From Methanomicrobiaceae archaeon (GTDB lineage Archaea > Halobacteriota > Methanomicrobia > Methanomicrobiales > Methanomicrobiaceae): a stretch of 6,344 nt of DNA. The notes under the pieces are model-generated. The model had not been told where the DNA came from and did no database searches. It saw nothing but the letters and a program-made list of their open reading frames with translations. Below, piece by piece: positions 1-5,486 of this stretch (its first letter is position 1; every line of letters starts with the position of its first letter). The DNA lies in assembly GCA_030628325.1 (NCBI GenBank), contig DAOVRB010000071.1:1-6344 (forward strand). The letters run 5' to 3'. The translations under genes were made by a program, and so were the position numbers.

Positions 1-488
1 AATTACTCTCAATGTTTGTAAGTGCCTATCAGTCCCACCTCTTCAATCTGGCATTAAGCATGAGAATGAAGAATGAGATCCCGTTAACAGAACCGGTTCC
101 CGGGGACCGGCTCCTCTTTGAAAACGGCAAAGAAGACATTGTCACAGAAAAAAACAAAAAAATTGCAGCAGTTCACATAAAACGCGGCAAATGTGCCATT
201 GCAATATATATGCCGGGATCACTGGATTATTCACAATATGGTCCTATGGACAGATACATAAGCGAACTTCTTCTGAAATCCGGCATCACAAAAGAAGGAT
301 TTAAAACCGTCTCTGAAATCACAAAGTCACGATTCAACGGCGCGCTGAGAAAAATATCGGTAAGTACAGATATAGATTATAACATTGTTGACGATATGGT
401 ATCTCTAAAGTTTCCCCTGCCACCAGGACACTATGCCACAACTGTATGCAGGGAATTTATGAAAGCAGATCCCTTAAAAATGATATAA
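1..488 (+). CDS. truD: tRNA pseudouridine synthase D (TruD), C-terminal part only
   Basis: The frame is open from the left edge, with codons for Leu-Leu-Ser before the first visible Met at position 12, so that Met is internal and the 5' part of the gene lies outside the window. About 160 residues remain of a family that is usually about 400 or more in archaea. Two TruD hallmarks are visible: the FVSAYQSHLFN segment just after the left edge, and the C-terminal run LPPGHYATTVCREFMK near the end. TruD converts a uridine in tRNA (position 13 in the bacterial enzyme) to pseudouridine in the cytoplasm. The catalytic Asp lies in the missing N-terminal half, so activity cannot be judged here. The gene ends in TAA and converges on sppA after 57 bp of AT-rich spacer. 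Confidence 0.93.
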   Translation, partial: LLSMFVSAYQSHLFNLALSMRMKNEIPLTEPVPGDRLLFENGKEDIVTEKNKKIAAVHIKRGKCAIAIYMPGSLDYSQYGPMDRYISELLLKSGITKEGFKTVSEITKSRFNGALRKISVSTDIDYNIVDDMVSLKFPLPPGHYATTVCREFMKADPLKMI

Positions 489-507
489 TCATTATAATAT
501 ACGCAGA

Positions 508-530
508 AATTAATATAAAAACGATAAAAT
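508..530 (-). terminator. T-rich tract downstream of sppA, candidate archaeal terminator
   Basis: Read on the minus strand, 16 to 38 nt past the sppA stop codon, the sequence is strongly T-rich and contains ATTTTATCGTTTTTATATTA. Archaeal RNA polymerase often terminates at oligo-T stretches without needing a hairpin, so this is a reasonable end for the sppA transcript. There is no comparable T-run on the plus strand right after truD. The call rests on composition only. Confidence 0.4.
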
Positions 531-545
531 CATGTGGAAGTTGAA

Positions 546-1328
546 TCAGGCAAGTTCCCTTGCCTTTTCAATTGCTGCATATAAATTTCCCATTTCATCA
601 ACAAGACCCAGTTTCAGTGCTTTCTCACCACGGAAAATACGTGCCTCCTCAATTACTGATCTATTAACACCCCGCTGTTTAACAACATCACTGATAAACA
701 TATCAGAACTATTATCCACTATCATTTGCACATATTCACGTTCTTCATCTGAAAGTGATCTGTATTGAGCGCCCAGGTCCTTAACTTCGCCTGATTTTAC
801 CACATCAACTGATATACCTTCTTTTTTCAGATATTCACTGTAATCATAAAAAGTCCACATCGTTCCGATATTGCCGGTCATGGTATCAGGATTTGCAAAA
901 ATCAGGTCTGCATGTGAACTGATATGATATGCCGCAGAGATTGCCATATCACCCATTGAAACAACAACAGGCTTTTTTTTCTTTGCATATTCCATATCCT
1001 GAATTATTTCCTGTGCACCCGCAGGACTTCCGCCAAGACTGTTCACCCTCAATACAATAGCTTTAACCAGTCTGTCGTCAGCCGCGTTTCTTAACTGCCG
1101 ACCTACGTATTCACTTCCGACATAGCCATTTGAATAAACATTTCCTGCGACTATCTTTCCATCAACACGGATTACAGTAACAGAAATATCTTCAAATACA
1201 GGAATTAACAAAAAGAATGCAACCATAAAGAGAATAGTTGCAATCATTCCAATTACAAACCATTTACACTTACTTTTCCCAGGAATGCGAGATTGAATTC
1301 GCTGTACTTCATACTCCAGCCAGCCCAT
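546..1328 (-). CDS. sppA: SppA-type signal peptide peptidase (S49 family), membrane anchored
   Basis: This is a 260-residue single-domain S49 serine protease that uses a Ser-Lys dyad to degrade signal peptides left in the membrane after secretion. One hydrophobic segment at about residues 24-43, preceded by a Lys/Arg-rich stretch, anchors it with the catalytic domain probably outside. The ClpP-like fold motifs are present: VLRVNSLGGSP (about 93-103), SMGDMAISAAY with the likely nucleophile S131, NPDTMTGNIG (about 146-155) and KSGEVKD with the likely general base K183. The 52-residue Ser-Lys spacing agrees with the S147/K199 pair recalled for Bacillus SppA. I chose the ATG at 1328 because GAGGG lies 6 nt upstream of it; the in-frame TTG at 1334 directly abuts that GAGGG. 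The gene lies 52 bp downstream of arfC on the same strand, so co-transcription is possible, though a TATA-like box in the gap suggests its own promoter. Confidence 0.92.
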   Translation of the reverse strand: MGWLEYEVQRIQSRIPGKSKCKWFVIGMIATILFMVAFFLLIPVFEDISVTVIRVDGKIVAGNVYSNGYVGSEYVGRQLRNAADDRLVKAIVLRVNSLGGSPAGAQEIIQDMEYAKKKKPVVVSMGDMAISAAYHISSHADLIFANPDTMTGNIGTMWTFYDYSEYLKKEGISVDVVKSGEVKDLGAQYRSLSDEEREYVQMIVDNSSDMFISDVVKQRGVNRSVIEEARIFRGEKALKLGLVDEMGNLYAAIEKARELA

Positions 1329-1334
1329 ATACAA

Positions 1335-1339
1335 CCCTC
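1335..1339 (-). promoter_or_regulatory. Shine-Dalgarno GAGGG of sppA
   Basis: On the minus strand GAGGG ends 6 nt before the ATG at 1328. It leaves no space before the alternative in-frame TTG at 1334, which would add only two residues. This spacing decides the start in favour of the ATG. Confidence 0.65.
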
Positions 1340-1369
1340 TATACTAATTATCAGTGTGTATCAAACTAT

Positions 1370-1378
1370 GATATAAGT
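1370..1378 (-). promoter_or_regulatory. TATA-like box, candidate own promoter of sppA
   Basis: The minus strand reads ACTTATATC just beyond the arfC stop codon. A start of transcription about 25 nt downstream would fall near 1348, leaving a leader of about 20 nt that contains the GAGGG ribosome binding site. The geometry is right for an archaeal promoter, but the box is short and the region is AT-rich, so this is tentative. Confidence 0.35.
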
Positions 1379-1380
1379 AT

Positions 1381-2064
1381 TTAATCACCGTATATCACAT
1401 CATACTCGGTTACAAGATTACTCCCGCACAAGTAATGACTTTTAAGGGACAGCCGAAACATATCATCCTCTGATTCAATATGCATGCCTCCAACCAGAGA
1501 TGGCGTATCAGCTCCACCAACAATAAGCGGGAGATGAATCAGACGTATCTCATCAACAAGGTGATACTGGAACATGAAATGATTTAGTGTCGGACCTCCC
1601 TCAACCATTAGTTTTGATACACCATAATCCTCAAACAGAACATTCAGCAGCAGAGGGAGATCAATATGATTTTCTCCTACAACAATTACCTCCGCGCCCG
1701 TCTTTTTTATTGCCTCAACTCGTTCTTTTGGAGCTTTTTCACTCACAACAATCAGAGTTGGCGCATCTCCTTTAAGCACATTTGAATCCAGGGGAATATC
1801 TGCGTGGCTGTTTGGTATCACTCTTAACGGACTGATGCCCTCAACATGACGAACAGTAAGAAATGAATTATCAATTTTAATTGTATTTGATCCAACCATA
1901 ATGGCATCATATTCTGCACGTGTTTTATGCAGGAGGAGATCTGTTTCAGGATCCATATATTTCATCAGAATTTTACTTGAAGCTCCTTTTTTCAGTGTGA
2001 GTTTGCCGTCTACTGTAATTTCAGACATGATTAAAACATGTGGTTTATGGTAATGGTCAGGCAT
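1381..2064 (-). CDS. arfC: 2,5-diamino-6-ribosylamino-4(3H)-pyrimidinone 5'-phosphate reductase (riboflavin/F420 pathway)
   Basis: This 227-residue protein is a stand-alone RibD C-terminal-type reductase of the dihydrofolate reductase-like fold. The archaeal enzyme (MJ0671 type, ArfC/RED) uses NAD(P)H to reduce the ribosyl side chain of the diaminopyrimidinone phosphate to ribityl, before deamination, on the way to riboflavin and to the deazaflavin of F420. Visible motifs are SEITVDGK (14-21), MVGSNTIKIDNSFLTVR (56-72), RVIPNS (81-86), the nucleotide-binding type loop VEGGPTLN (154-161) and IVGG (181-184). Length is normal for the archaeal family and there is no fused deaminase domain. The ATG at 2064 has GGAG on the minus strand 4 nt upstream, and the N-terminus matches the family's short lead-in to the first beta strand. 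Upstream it is divergent from the phosphotransferase gene; downstream lies sppA. The symbol follows Methanocaldococcus usage; ribD-like or RIB7-like names are also in use. Confidence 0.9.
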   Translation of the reverse strand: MPDHYHKPHVLIMSEITVDGKLTLKKGASSKILMKYMDPETDLLLHKTRAEYDAIMVGSNTIKIDNSFLTVRHVEGISPLRVIPNSHADIPLDSNVLKGDAPTLIVVSEKAPKERVEAIKKTGAEVIVVGENHIDLPLLLNVLFEDYGVSKLMVEGGPTLNHFMFQYHLVDEIRLIHLPLIVGGADTPSLVGGMHIESEDDMFRLSLKSHYLCGSNLVTEYDVIYGD

Positions 2065-2095
2065 ATATCTCCTAAGTTATTGTTATCTTTCCTGA

Positions 2096-2104
2096 ATATT
2101 TATA
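2096..2104 (-). promoter_or_regulatory. TATA box, candidate arfC promoter (possibly used in both directions)
   Basis: The minus strand reads TATAAATAT, a good archaeal TATA sequence. A transcription start about 25 nt downstream falls near 2075, giving a leader of about 11 nt that still contains the GGAG site of arfC. The plus strand across the same bases reads TATTTATAGT, which is also TATA-like; it would give a start near 2127 for the phosphotransferase gene. A weaker alternative for that gene is CTTAAAAC at about 2124-2131. The whole 97-bp divergent gap holds nothing else recognisable. Confidence 0.5.
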
Positions 2105-2161
2105 GTAATTTGCTTTAGGGAATCTTAAAACATTTAGTGAACAGAGTAAATATGGAGAAAA

Positions 2162-2806
2162 ATGAATATTACGGCGCTGAGACCAAAGTTTACTGCATAT
2201 CTAGAACCTCTGGCAGACATTTTTGTCAGAATTGGCATTAGTCCAAACCAGATCTCGTTAATTTCATTAATATTCGGTTTATTCTGCGCCTTCCTTTTCT
2301 TTAAACAGATGTTTGTTGCCGGAAGCCTGATGCTGTTTGTCTCTGCAGTACTGGATCTGATTGATGGAAGTGTTGCCAGAAAAAACGGAACAGAAAGCGA
2401 TTTTGGAGCAGTAATTGACTGGGTTATTGACAAATATGTTGACTGTTTTGTCCTGCTGGGTATTGGCTTATCAGGAATACATATTATCAGCCACTTTGTC
2501 AGTTTTTCAGCAGAATTTCAACCTGTAGCAGATTTTGGGATTGTTGCCATGGCAATAATAGGTTCTATGATGAATACATTCATAAAACCCGTAGTATATG
2601 CTGAAATTGGCTTTGACGAGCGTACTCACGGAAAAATAAATGATCCTCTGGAAGGAATCGGGTTTTTTGGCAGGCCGGAAACCCTGATTGTAATCATATT
2701 GGGAGGCCTTGCCGGGTTTATCTGGATATCTGTGCTTATTGTTGCCTTATGCACTAATCTTTCTGCCCTGCAAAGAATTTTTTACCTTTATCACCGCCTT
2801 CCCTGA
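2162..2806 (+). CDS. CDP-alcohol phosphatidyltransferase family protein, archaetidylinositol-phosphate synthase-like
   Basis: This 214-residue integral membrane enzyme carries the complete CDP-alcohol phosphatidyltransferase signature: D65, D68-G69, A72-R73, G82, D86 and D90, spaced DG-x2-AR-x8-G-x3-D-x3-D. These residues bind the divalent metal and the CDP moiety. Such enzymes transfer a CDP-activated lipid to an alcohol headgroup. The N-terminus (LRPKF, then GISPNQIS at about 25-32) and the GRPETLIVIILGG stretch near 170-182 resemble archaeal archaetidylinositol phosphate synthases more than the serine type, but the headgroup cannot be settled by reading. About five to six hydrophobic segments follow the first 30 residues. 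The ATG has GGAG 4 nt upstream. The last 17 codons overlap the 3' end of the converging archaeosortase gene; the overlapped tail SALQRIFYLY looks like the family's normal C-terminal helix, so the overlap is unlikely to be a simple read-through artefact. Confidence 0.88.
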   Translation: MNITALRPKFTAYLEPLADIFVRIGISPNQISLISLIFGLFCAFLFFKQMFVAGSLMLFVSAVLDLIDGSVARKNGTESDFGAVIDWVIDKYVDCFVLLGIGLSGIHIISHFVSFSAEFQPVADFGIVAMAIIGSMMNTFIKPVVYAEIGFDERTHGKINDPLEGIGFFGRPETLIVIILGGLAGFIWISVLIVALCTNLSALQRIFYLYHRLP

Positions 2807-3587
2807 TTTTTTCCAGATATAACCTGAGAATGCCATCAGCAAACTCACCCAGTTGTGGAATCAGGAGGAATAATAAATAGGCAATTAGTATTAGTGCTAC
2901 AAGCGCTCCAAGTTCACAAAGCACATTATGCGCCCAAAAATAACTCTCATATCCAGTCTCACCATTAGAGGCTATTTCAGGCAGATAAGGGAACCATTGT
3001 TCAGTATAAGCTATTACAACAAAAATGTTCCTGAAAATATTAAGAACATAAATAACAGGCACAATCAAAAGAAATGATAAAATCTTTTGTCTGGTAGTGG
3101 TCGGTACGGCCCACGCCACAGCAAGCATTATGGCAATACTCTGTATTCCTGTGCATGCCAGAATTATTTCAACCCGGAAACTATCGTGCATAACCATATT
3201 CCAGTCTACCTGCGTGAACTGGAACCCGATTACTGAAAAAATCACAAGCATCTGATCATAGACTACTGATATCAGCCAGTTGCCAAGCGGCTCCATATAG
3301 GCAAACGGGAAGTAAATTAAAAATGCAATTGCTGCCACCCTGCTAAGCTGAATTACCAGTTTATTCTCTTTTAATAATTCAGAGATAGTTATTGCCAGAA
3401 ACGGTATTCCAAGCAGCCCCATTATCGGATAAATAAAATTATTTTCACTAAAATAAATTGGAAGATCTATAAGAATTGAAGCGACAATCGCAAACCAACC
3501 CATAATTGCAAAATACTTCCTTTTAGAAGACGGGATTAAGAATGCAATAAACATAATGCTTGATATCAGAACCAGGTATACTTCCAT
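2754..3587 (-). CDS. artA: Archaeosortase A-like transpeptidase (exosortase/archaeosortase family)
   Basis: This 277-residue polytopic membrane protein has roughly seven to eight hydrophobic segments and the three-part active site of exosortases and archaeosortases: C145 in ACTGIQS, R186 in NIFRN, and H220 in FWAHN. The 41-residue Cys-Arg spacing equals that recalled for Haloferax volcanii ArtA (C173, R214). ArtA recognises a C-terminal PGF-CTERM tripartite signal on exported surface proteins, removes it, and helps replace it with a lipid anchor. No such substrate is encoded in this window. The C-terminal tail after about residue 250 is Lys/Arg-rich and probably cytoplasmic; its last 16 residues are encoded opposite the end of the phosphotransferase gene. 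The ATG at 3587 has no clear Shine-Dalgarno sequence. Upstream lies a divergent gap with notable secondary structure. Archaeosortase of another subtype remains possible, but length and motifs fit type A best. Confidence 0.88.
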   Translation of the reverse strand: MEVYLVLISSIMFIAFLIPSSKRKYFAIMGWFAIVASILIDLPIYFSENNFIYPIMGLLGIPFLAITISELLKENKLVIQLSRVAAIAFLIYFPFAYMEPLGNWLISVVYDQMLVIFSVIGFQFTQVDWNMVMHDSFRVEIILACTGIQSIAIMLAVAWAVPTTTRQKILSFLLIVPVIYVLNIFRNIFVVIAYTEQWFPYLPEIASNGETGYESYFWAHNVLCELGALVALILIAYLLFLLIPQLGEFADGILRLYLEKIREGGDKGKKFFAGQKD

Positions 3588-3625
3588 CTATAAATTATTG
3601 ACATGATATCAAAAAAGGGTATTGC

Positions 3626-3645
3626 AAAAACGTATATGCCATACG
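3626..3645 (-). terminator. Small hairpin followed by T5 in the artA upstream region
   Basis: On the minus strand CGTAT-GGCAT-ATACG forms a 5-bp stem with a 5-nt loop and is followed at once by TTTTT; a second tract, TTTTTT (3611-3616), comes 9 nt later. This looks like a weak intrinsic or oligo-T terminator placed upstream of artA in its direction of transcription. It could end a small RNA that starts near 3690, or act as an attenuator in the artA leader. The stem is short and AT-rich, so chance is a real alternative. Confidence 0.3.
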
Positions 3646-3686
3646 GAGCCTGTCCTGCCAGATCAGCACTGGCTGGACAGGCCCCG
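3644..3686. repeat. Long GC-rich inverted repeat (hairpin) between artA and hxlB
   Basis: The arms 3648-3661 (GCCTGTCCTGCCAG) and 3669-3682 (CTGGCTGGACAGGC) pair at 13 of 14 positions, with a single T-T mismatch and a 7-nt loop, ATCAGCA. Past an A-C mismatch the stem continues for three more pairs (3644-3646 with 3684-3686), giving 16 pairs in all. The arms are far richer in G+C than the surrounding gap. It could be a structured RNA element, a protein-binding palindrome or a copy of a dispersed genomic repeat. The sequence alone does not say which, and I do not recognise it as a known riboswitch. Confidence 0.8.
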
Positions 3687-3710
3687 CTATATTCTTCAAC
3701 TAAGATCCAT

Positions 3711-3726
3711 GTAATTAATTTAGTTA
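3711..3726. promoter_or_regulatory. AT-rich element, candidate hxlB promoter and possible reverse promoter
   Basis: The stretch GTAATTAATTTAGTTA is centred about 26 to 32 nt before the hxlB ATG. There is no Shine-Dalgarno sequence before that ATG, so a leaderless or nearly leaderless hxlB mRNA fits. On the opposite strand the same bases read TAACTAAATTAATTAC; a start about 25 nt downstream in that direction falls near 3690, just before the long hairpin and toward artA. Both roles are inferred from spacing only. Confidence 0.4.
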
Positions 3727-3747
3727 TGAGTCTAATCTAAAAGCAAT

Positions 3748-4350
3748 ATGGCTGAGTATAATACTGTGCAGGAAATGATGCGGCTGATGGGATCTAAAAT
3801 TAATTCAACTGCTGATTCACTTTCGGATGATGAAGTCAAAGATTTCATCAATGAAATCCTGACCGCAAACCGGATTTATGTACTGGGCGCAGGCAGATCA
3901 GGGCTTGTTGCAAAAGCCTTTGCCATGCGTCTGATGCATCTTGGTCTTCATTCATATGTTGTTGGCGAAACAATCACTCCGGCAATGAAACCAGGCGATA
4001 CACTCATTGCATTTTCCGGTTCAGGTGAAACAAAAACAGTGGCTGAACTTTGTGAAACCACAAAGAAAATCGGTGCCCGGTTATGCCTTATTACTTCAAA
4101 TGAAAAATCAAGGATTGGGAGGATTGCCAATTGTGTTGCTGTTATCGAGAGTCATCGTGATACTGTTTCAGATGAATCGGCACAGTTCGATGTCAGACAG
4201 ATGACAGGTGAACACAAATCATTTGCACCACTCGGAACAATATTTGAGACAGCTGCCATGGTTTTTGCTGACTGTATTATTTCAGCAATAATGGACATAA
4301 AAAAAGTTCAGGAAAGTGACTTAAAAGACAGACACGCTAATATTGAATAA
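3748..4350 (+). CDS. hxlB: 6-phospho-3-hexuloisomerase (HxlB/PHI), SIS-domain sugar isomerase
   Basis: This 200-residue SIS-domain protein interconverts D-arabino-3-hexulose 6-phosphate and fructose 6-phosphate. With hexulose-phosphate synthase, in archaea often fused to the formaldehyde-activating enzyme, it supplies ribulose 5-phosphate and handles formaldehyde. Visible hallmarks are GAGRSGLVAKAFAMRLMHLG (47-66), the GETITPA strand (73-79), the phosphate-binding SGSGET loop (90-95) and PLGTIFE (161-167), whose Glu167 probably matches the conserved catalytic Glu of the MJ1247 structure. About 20 extra residues before PLGTIFE make it slightly longer than MJ1247. The synthase partner is not in the window. 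The ATG lacks a Shine-Dalgarno sequence and sits at leaderless distance from an AT-rich box. It is the first gene of a same-strand run with the aminotransferase, 23 bp downstream. Confidence 0.93.
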   Translation: MAEYNTVQEMMRLMGSKINSTADSLSDDEVKDFINEILTANRIYVLGAGRSGLVAKAFAMRLMHLGLHSYVVGETITPAMKPGDTLIAFSGSGETKTVAELCETTKKIGARLCLITSNEKSRIGRIANCVAVIESHRDTVSDESAQFDVRQMTGEHKSFAPLGTIFETAAMVFADCIISAIMDIKKVQESDLKDRHANIE

Positions 4351-4361
4351 TCAGATTTACC

Positions 4362-4365
4362 GGAG
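4362..4365 (+). promoter_or_regulatory. Shine-Dalgarno GGAG deciding the aminotransferase start
   Basis: GGAG ends 8 nt before the ATG at 4374. The in-frame GTG at 4365 uses the last base of this same GGAG and would have no ribosome binding site of its own. The ATG is therefore the better start, and the protein is three residues shorter than the longest open frame. Confidence 0.65.
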
Positions 4366-4373
4366 TGTATAAA

Positions 4374-5480
4374 ATGATACAAAACAGGTTCTCAGAACGT
4401 GTTCTTGGCATTGAAATGTCAGGCATCAGAAGATTTTTTGAAGCGGCAAAACCAGATTCGATTAACCTCGGGCTGGGACAACCGGATTTCCACACCCCGG
4501 AACATATAAAAGAAGCAGCCATTCAGGCAATCCATGATAATCAGACAGGATATACATTCAATACAGGGTTATTTGAACTTAGAGAAGCTCTTTCAGATAA
4601 ATTCAGGCATGACAACAATCTGGAATACTCACCGGAACAGATTATTGTAACTGCCGGCGCAGGAGAAGCCTTACATATTGCTCTGGAAGCACTGGTAGAT
4701 AAGGGTGACCGCGTGTTATACCAGGATCCGGGTTTTGTATCATATGAAGCAGGGGCAGTACTTGCAGGTGGCAGACCTGAAGGTGTCACCCTTGATTCAA
4801 ATCTCCATATTGACATAGAGGCCTGTAAAGAACAGATGGATGGAGCACGTTTGTTCATCTTAAACAGCCCGGGCAACCCGACCGGTGCAGTGGAAAGTGA
4901 AGAGACAATAAAGGCAATTGTTGAATACGGAAACGATGCCGGTGTTACAATCCTTTCTGATGAAGTATATGAACACTTTGTCTATGATAAAAATCACTAC
5001 AGTGCGGCAAACTATGGTGATGATGTAATTACTGTCAACGCGGCAAGCAAGACCTATTCTATGACCGGCTGGCGGCTTGGTTTCCTTGCAGGACCGGATG
5101 AATATATTGAACAGTGTATAAAGGTACATCAGTACTGCCAGACGTGTGCCACATCAATCTCACAGCATGCAGCTCTTGCAGCCTATACTGGTGATCAGAC
5201 CTGTGTCAGAGAGATGAAAAAAGAGTACGCAAAAAGGCGTGAACTGATTTATAACGGTCTTACCGGACTTGGGTTTGAGTTCCCAAAACCAGAAGGAGCA
5301 TTTTATGCATTTGTGCCGATGGATCATGAAACAATTCAAAAAATTATTGATGCACGTGTAATTGTAATTCCCGGAGATGCTTTTGGAATTAATGCACTTA
5401 ATTATGCCCGATTCAGTTATGCAGCTTCACGTGAAGATATCACTGAAGCCCTGTCACGAATAGAAAAAGTTTTGAGGTGA
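4374..5480 (+). CDS. Class I/II pyridoxal-phosphate aminotransferase (aspartate/aromatic type)
   Basis: This 368-residue fold-type I aminotransferase transfers amino groups between amino acids and 2-oxo acids with pyridoxal phosphate in the cytoplasm. Landmarks are NLGLGQPDF near the start (about 31-39), the TGYTFNTGLFELREAL region (about 58-73), NSPGNPTG with the cofactor-contacting N168, SDEVYEHF with D196 and Y199, the Schiff-base lysine K226 in SKTYSMTGWRLGF, and the carboxylate-binding R346 in ARFSYA. All key residues are intact, and the length is slightly short for the class, as is common in archaea. Substrate choice (aspartate, aromatic amino acids or others) cannot be read from these motifs, so no symbol is given. 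It begins 23 bp after hxlB, and its stop codon lies inside the Shine-Dalgarno sequence of the next gene, which points to one transcript. Confidence 0.92.
   Translation: MIQNRFSERVLGIEMSGIRRFFEAAKPDSINLGLGQPDFHTPEHIKEAAIQAIHDNQTGYTFNTGLFELREALSDKFRHDNNLEYSPEQIIVTAGAGEALHIALEALVDKGDRVLYQDPGFVSYEAGAVLAGGRPEGVTLDSNLHIDIEACKEQMDGARLFILNSPGNPTGAVESEETIKAIVEYGNDAGVTILSDEVYEHFVYDKNHYSAANYGDDVITVNAASKTYSMTGWRLGFLAGPDEYIEQCIKVHQYCQTCATSISQHAALAAYTGDQTCVREMKKEYAKRRELIYNGLTGLGFEFPKPEGAFYAFVPMDHETIQKIIDARVIVIPGDAFGINALNYARFSYAASREDITEALSRIEKVLR
5474..5480 (+). promoter_or_regulatory. Shine-Dalgarno GAGGTGA of the M42 gene, overlapping the aminotransferase stop
   Basis: GAGGTGA is a strong archaeal ribosome binding site. 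Its last three bases are the TGA stop of the upstream aminotransferase, and it ends 6 nt before the TTG at 5487. This supports the unusual TTG start and suggests that translation of the two genes is coupled. Confidence 0.75.
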
Positions 5481-5486
5481 ATAAAT

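Noticed and set aside
532..768. Plus-strand open frame of 78 codons opposite the sppA 3' end
   Set aside because: No ribosome binding site, no recognisable domain, and it is antisense to the conserved C-terminal part of SppA.
1332..1334. TTG as the start of sppA, two codons longer
   Set aside because: It directly abuts the GAGGG ribosome binding site; the ATG at 1328 has proper 6-nt spacing.
2134..2433. Minus-strand open frame of 99 codons
   Set aside because: It lies opposite the phosphotransferase gene, including its conserved N-terminus, and the translation shows no domain; it is a shadow frame.
3644..3686. Long hairpin as a simple terminator for artA or hxlB
   Set aside because: It lies upstream of both genes, and neither arm is directly followed by a T-run; only the separate small hairpin has one.
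4365..4367. GTG as the start of the aminotransferase
   Set aside because: It overlaps the GGAG ribosome binding site; the ATG at 4374 is spaced 8 nt from it and agrees with the family N-terminus.
4541..5129. Two overlapping minus-strand open frames inside the aminotransferase
   Set aside because: Both are antisense to conserved aminotransferase motifs and show no recognisable domain or good start context.
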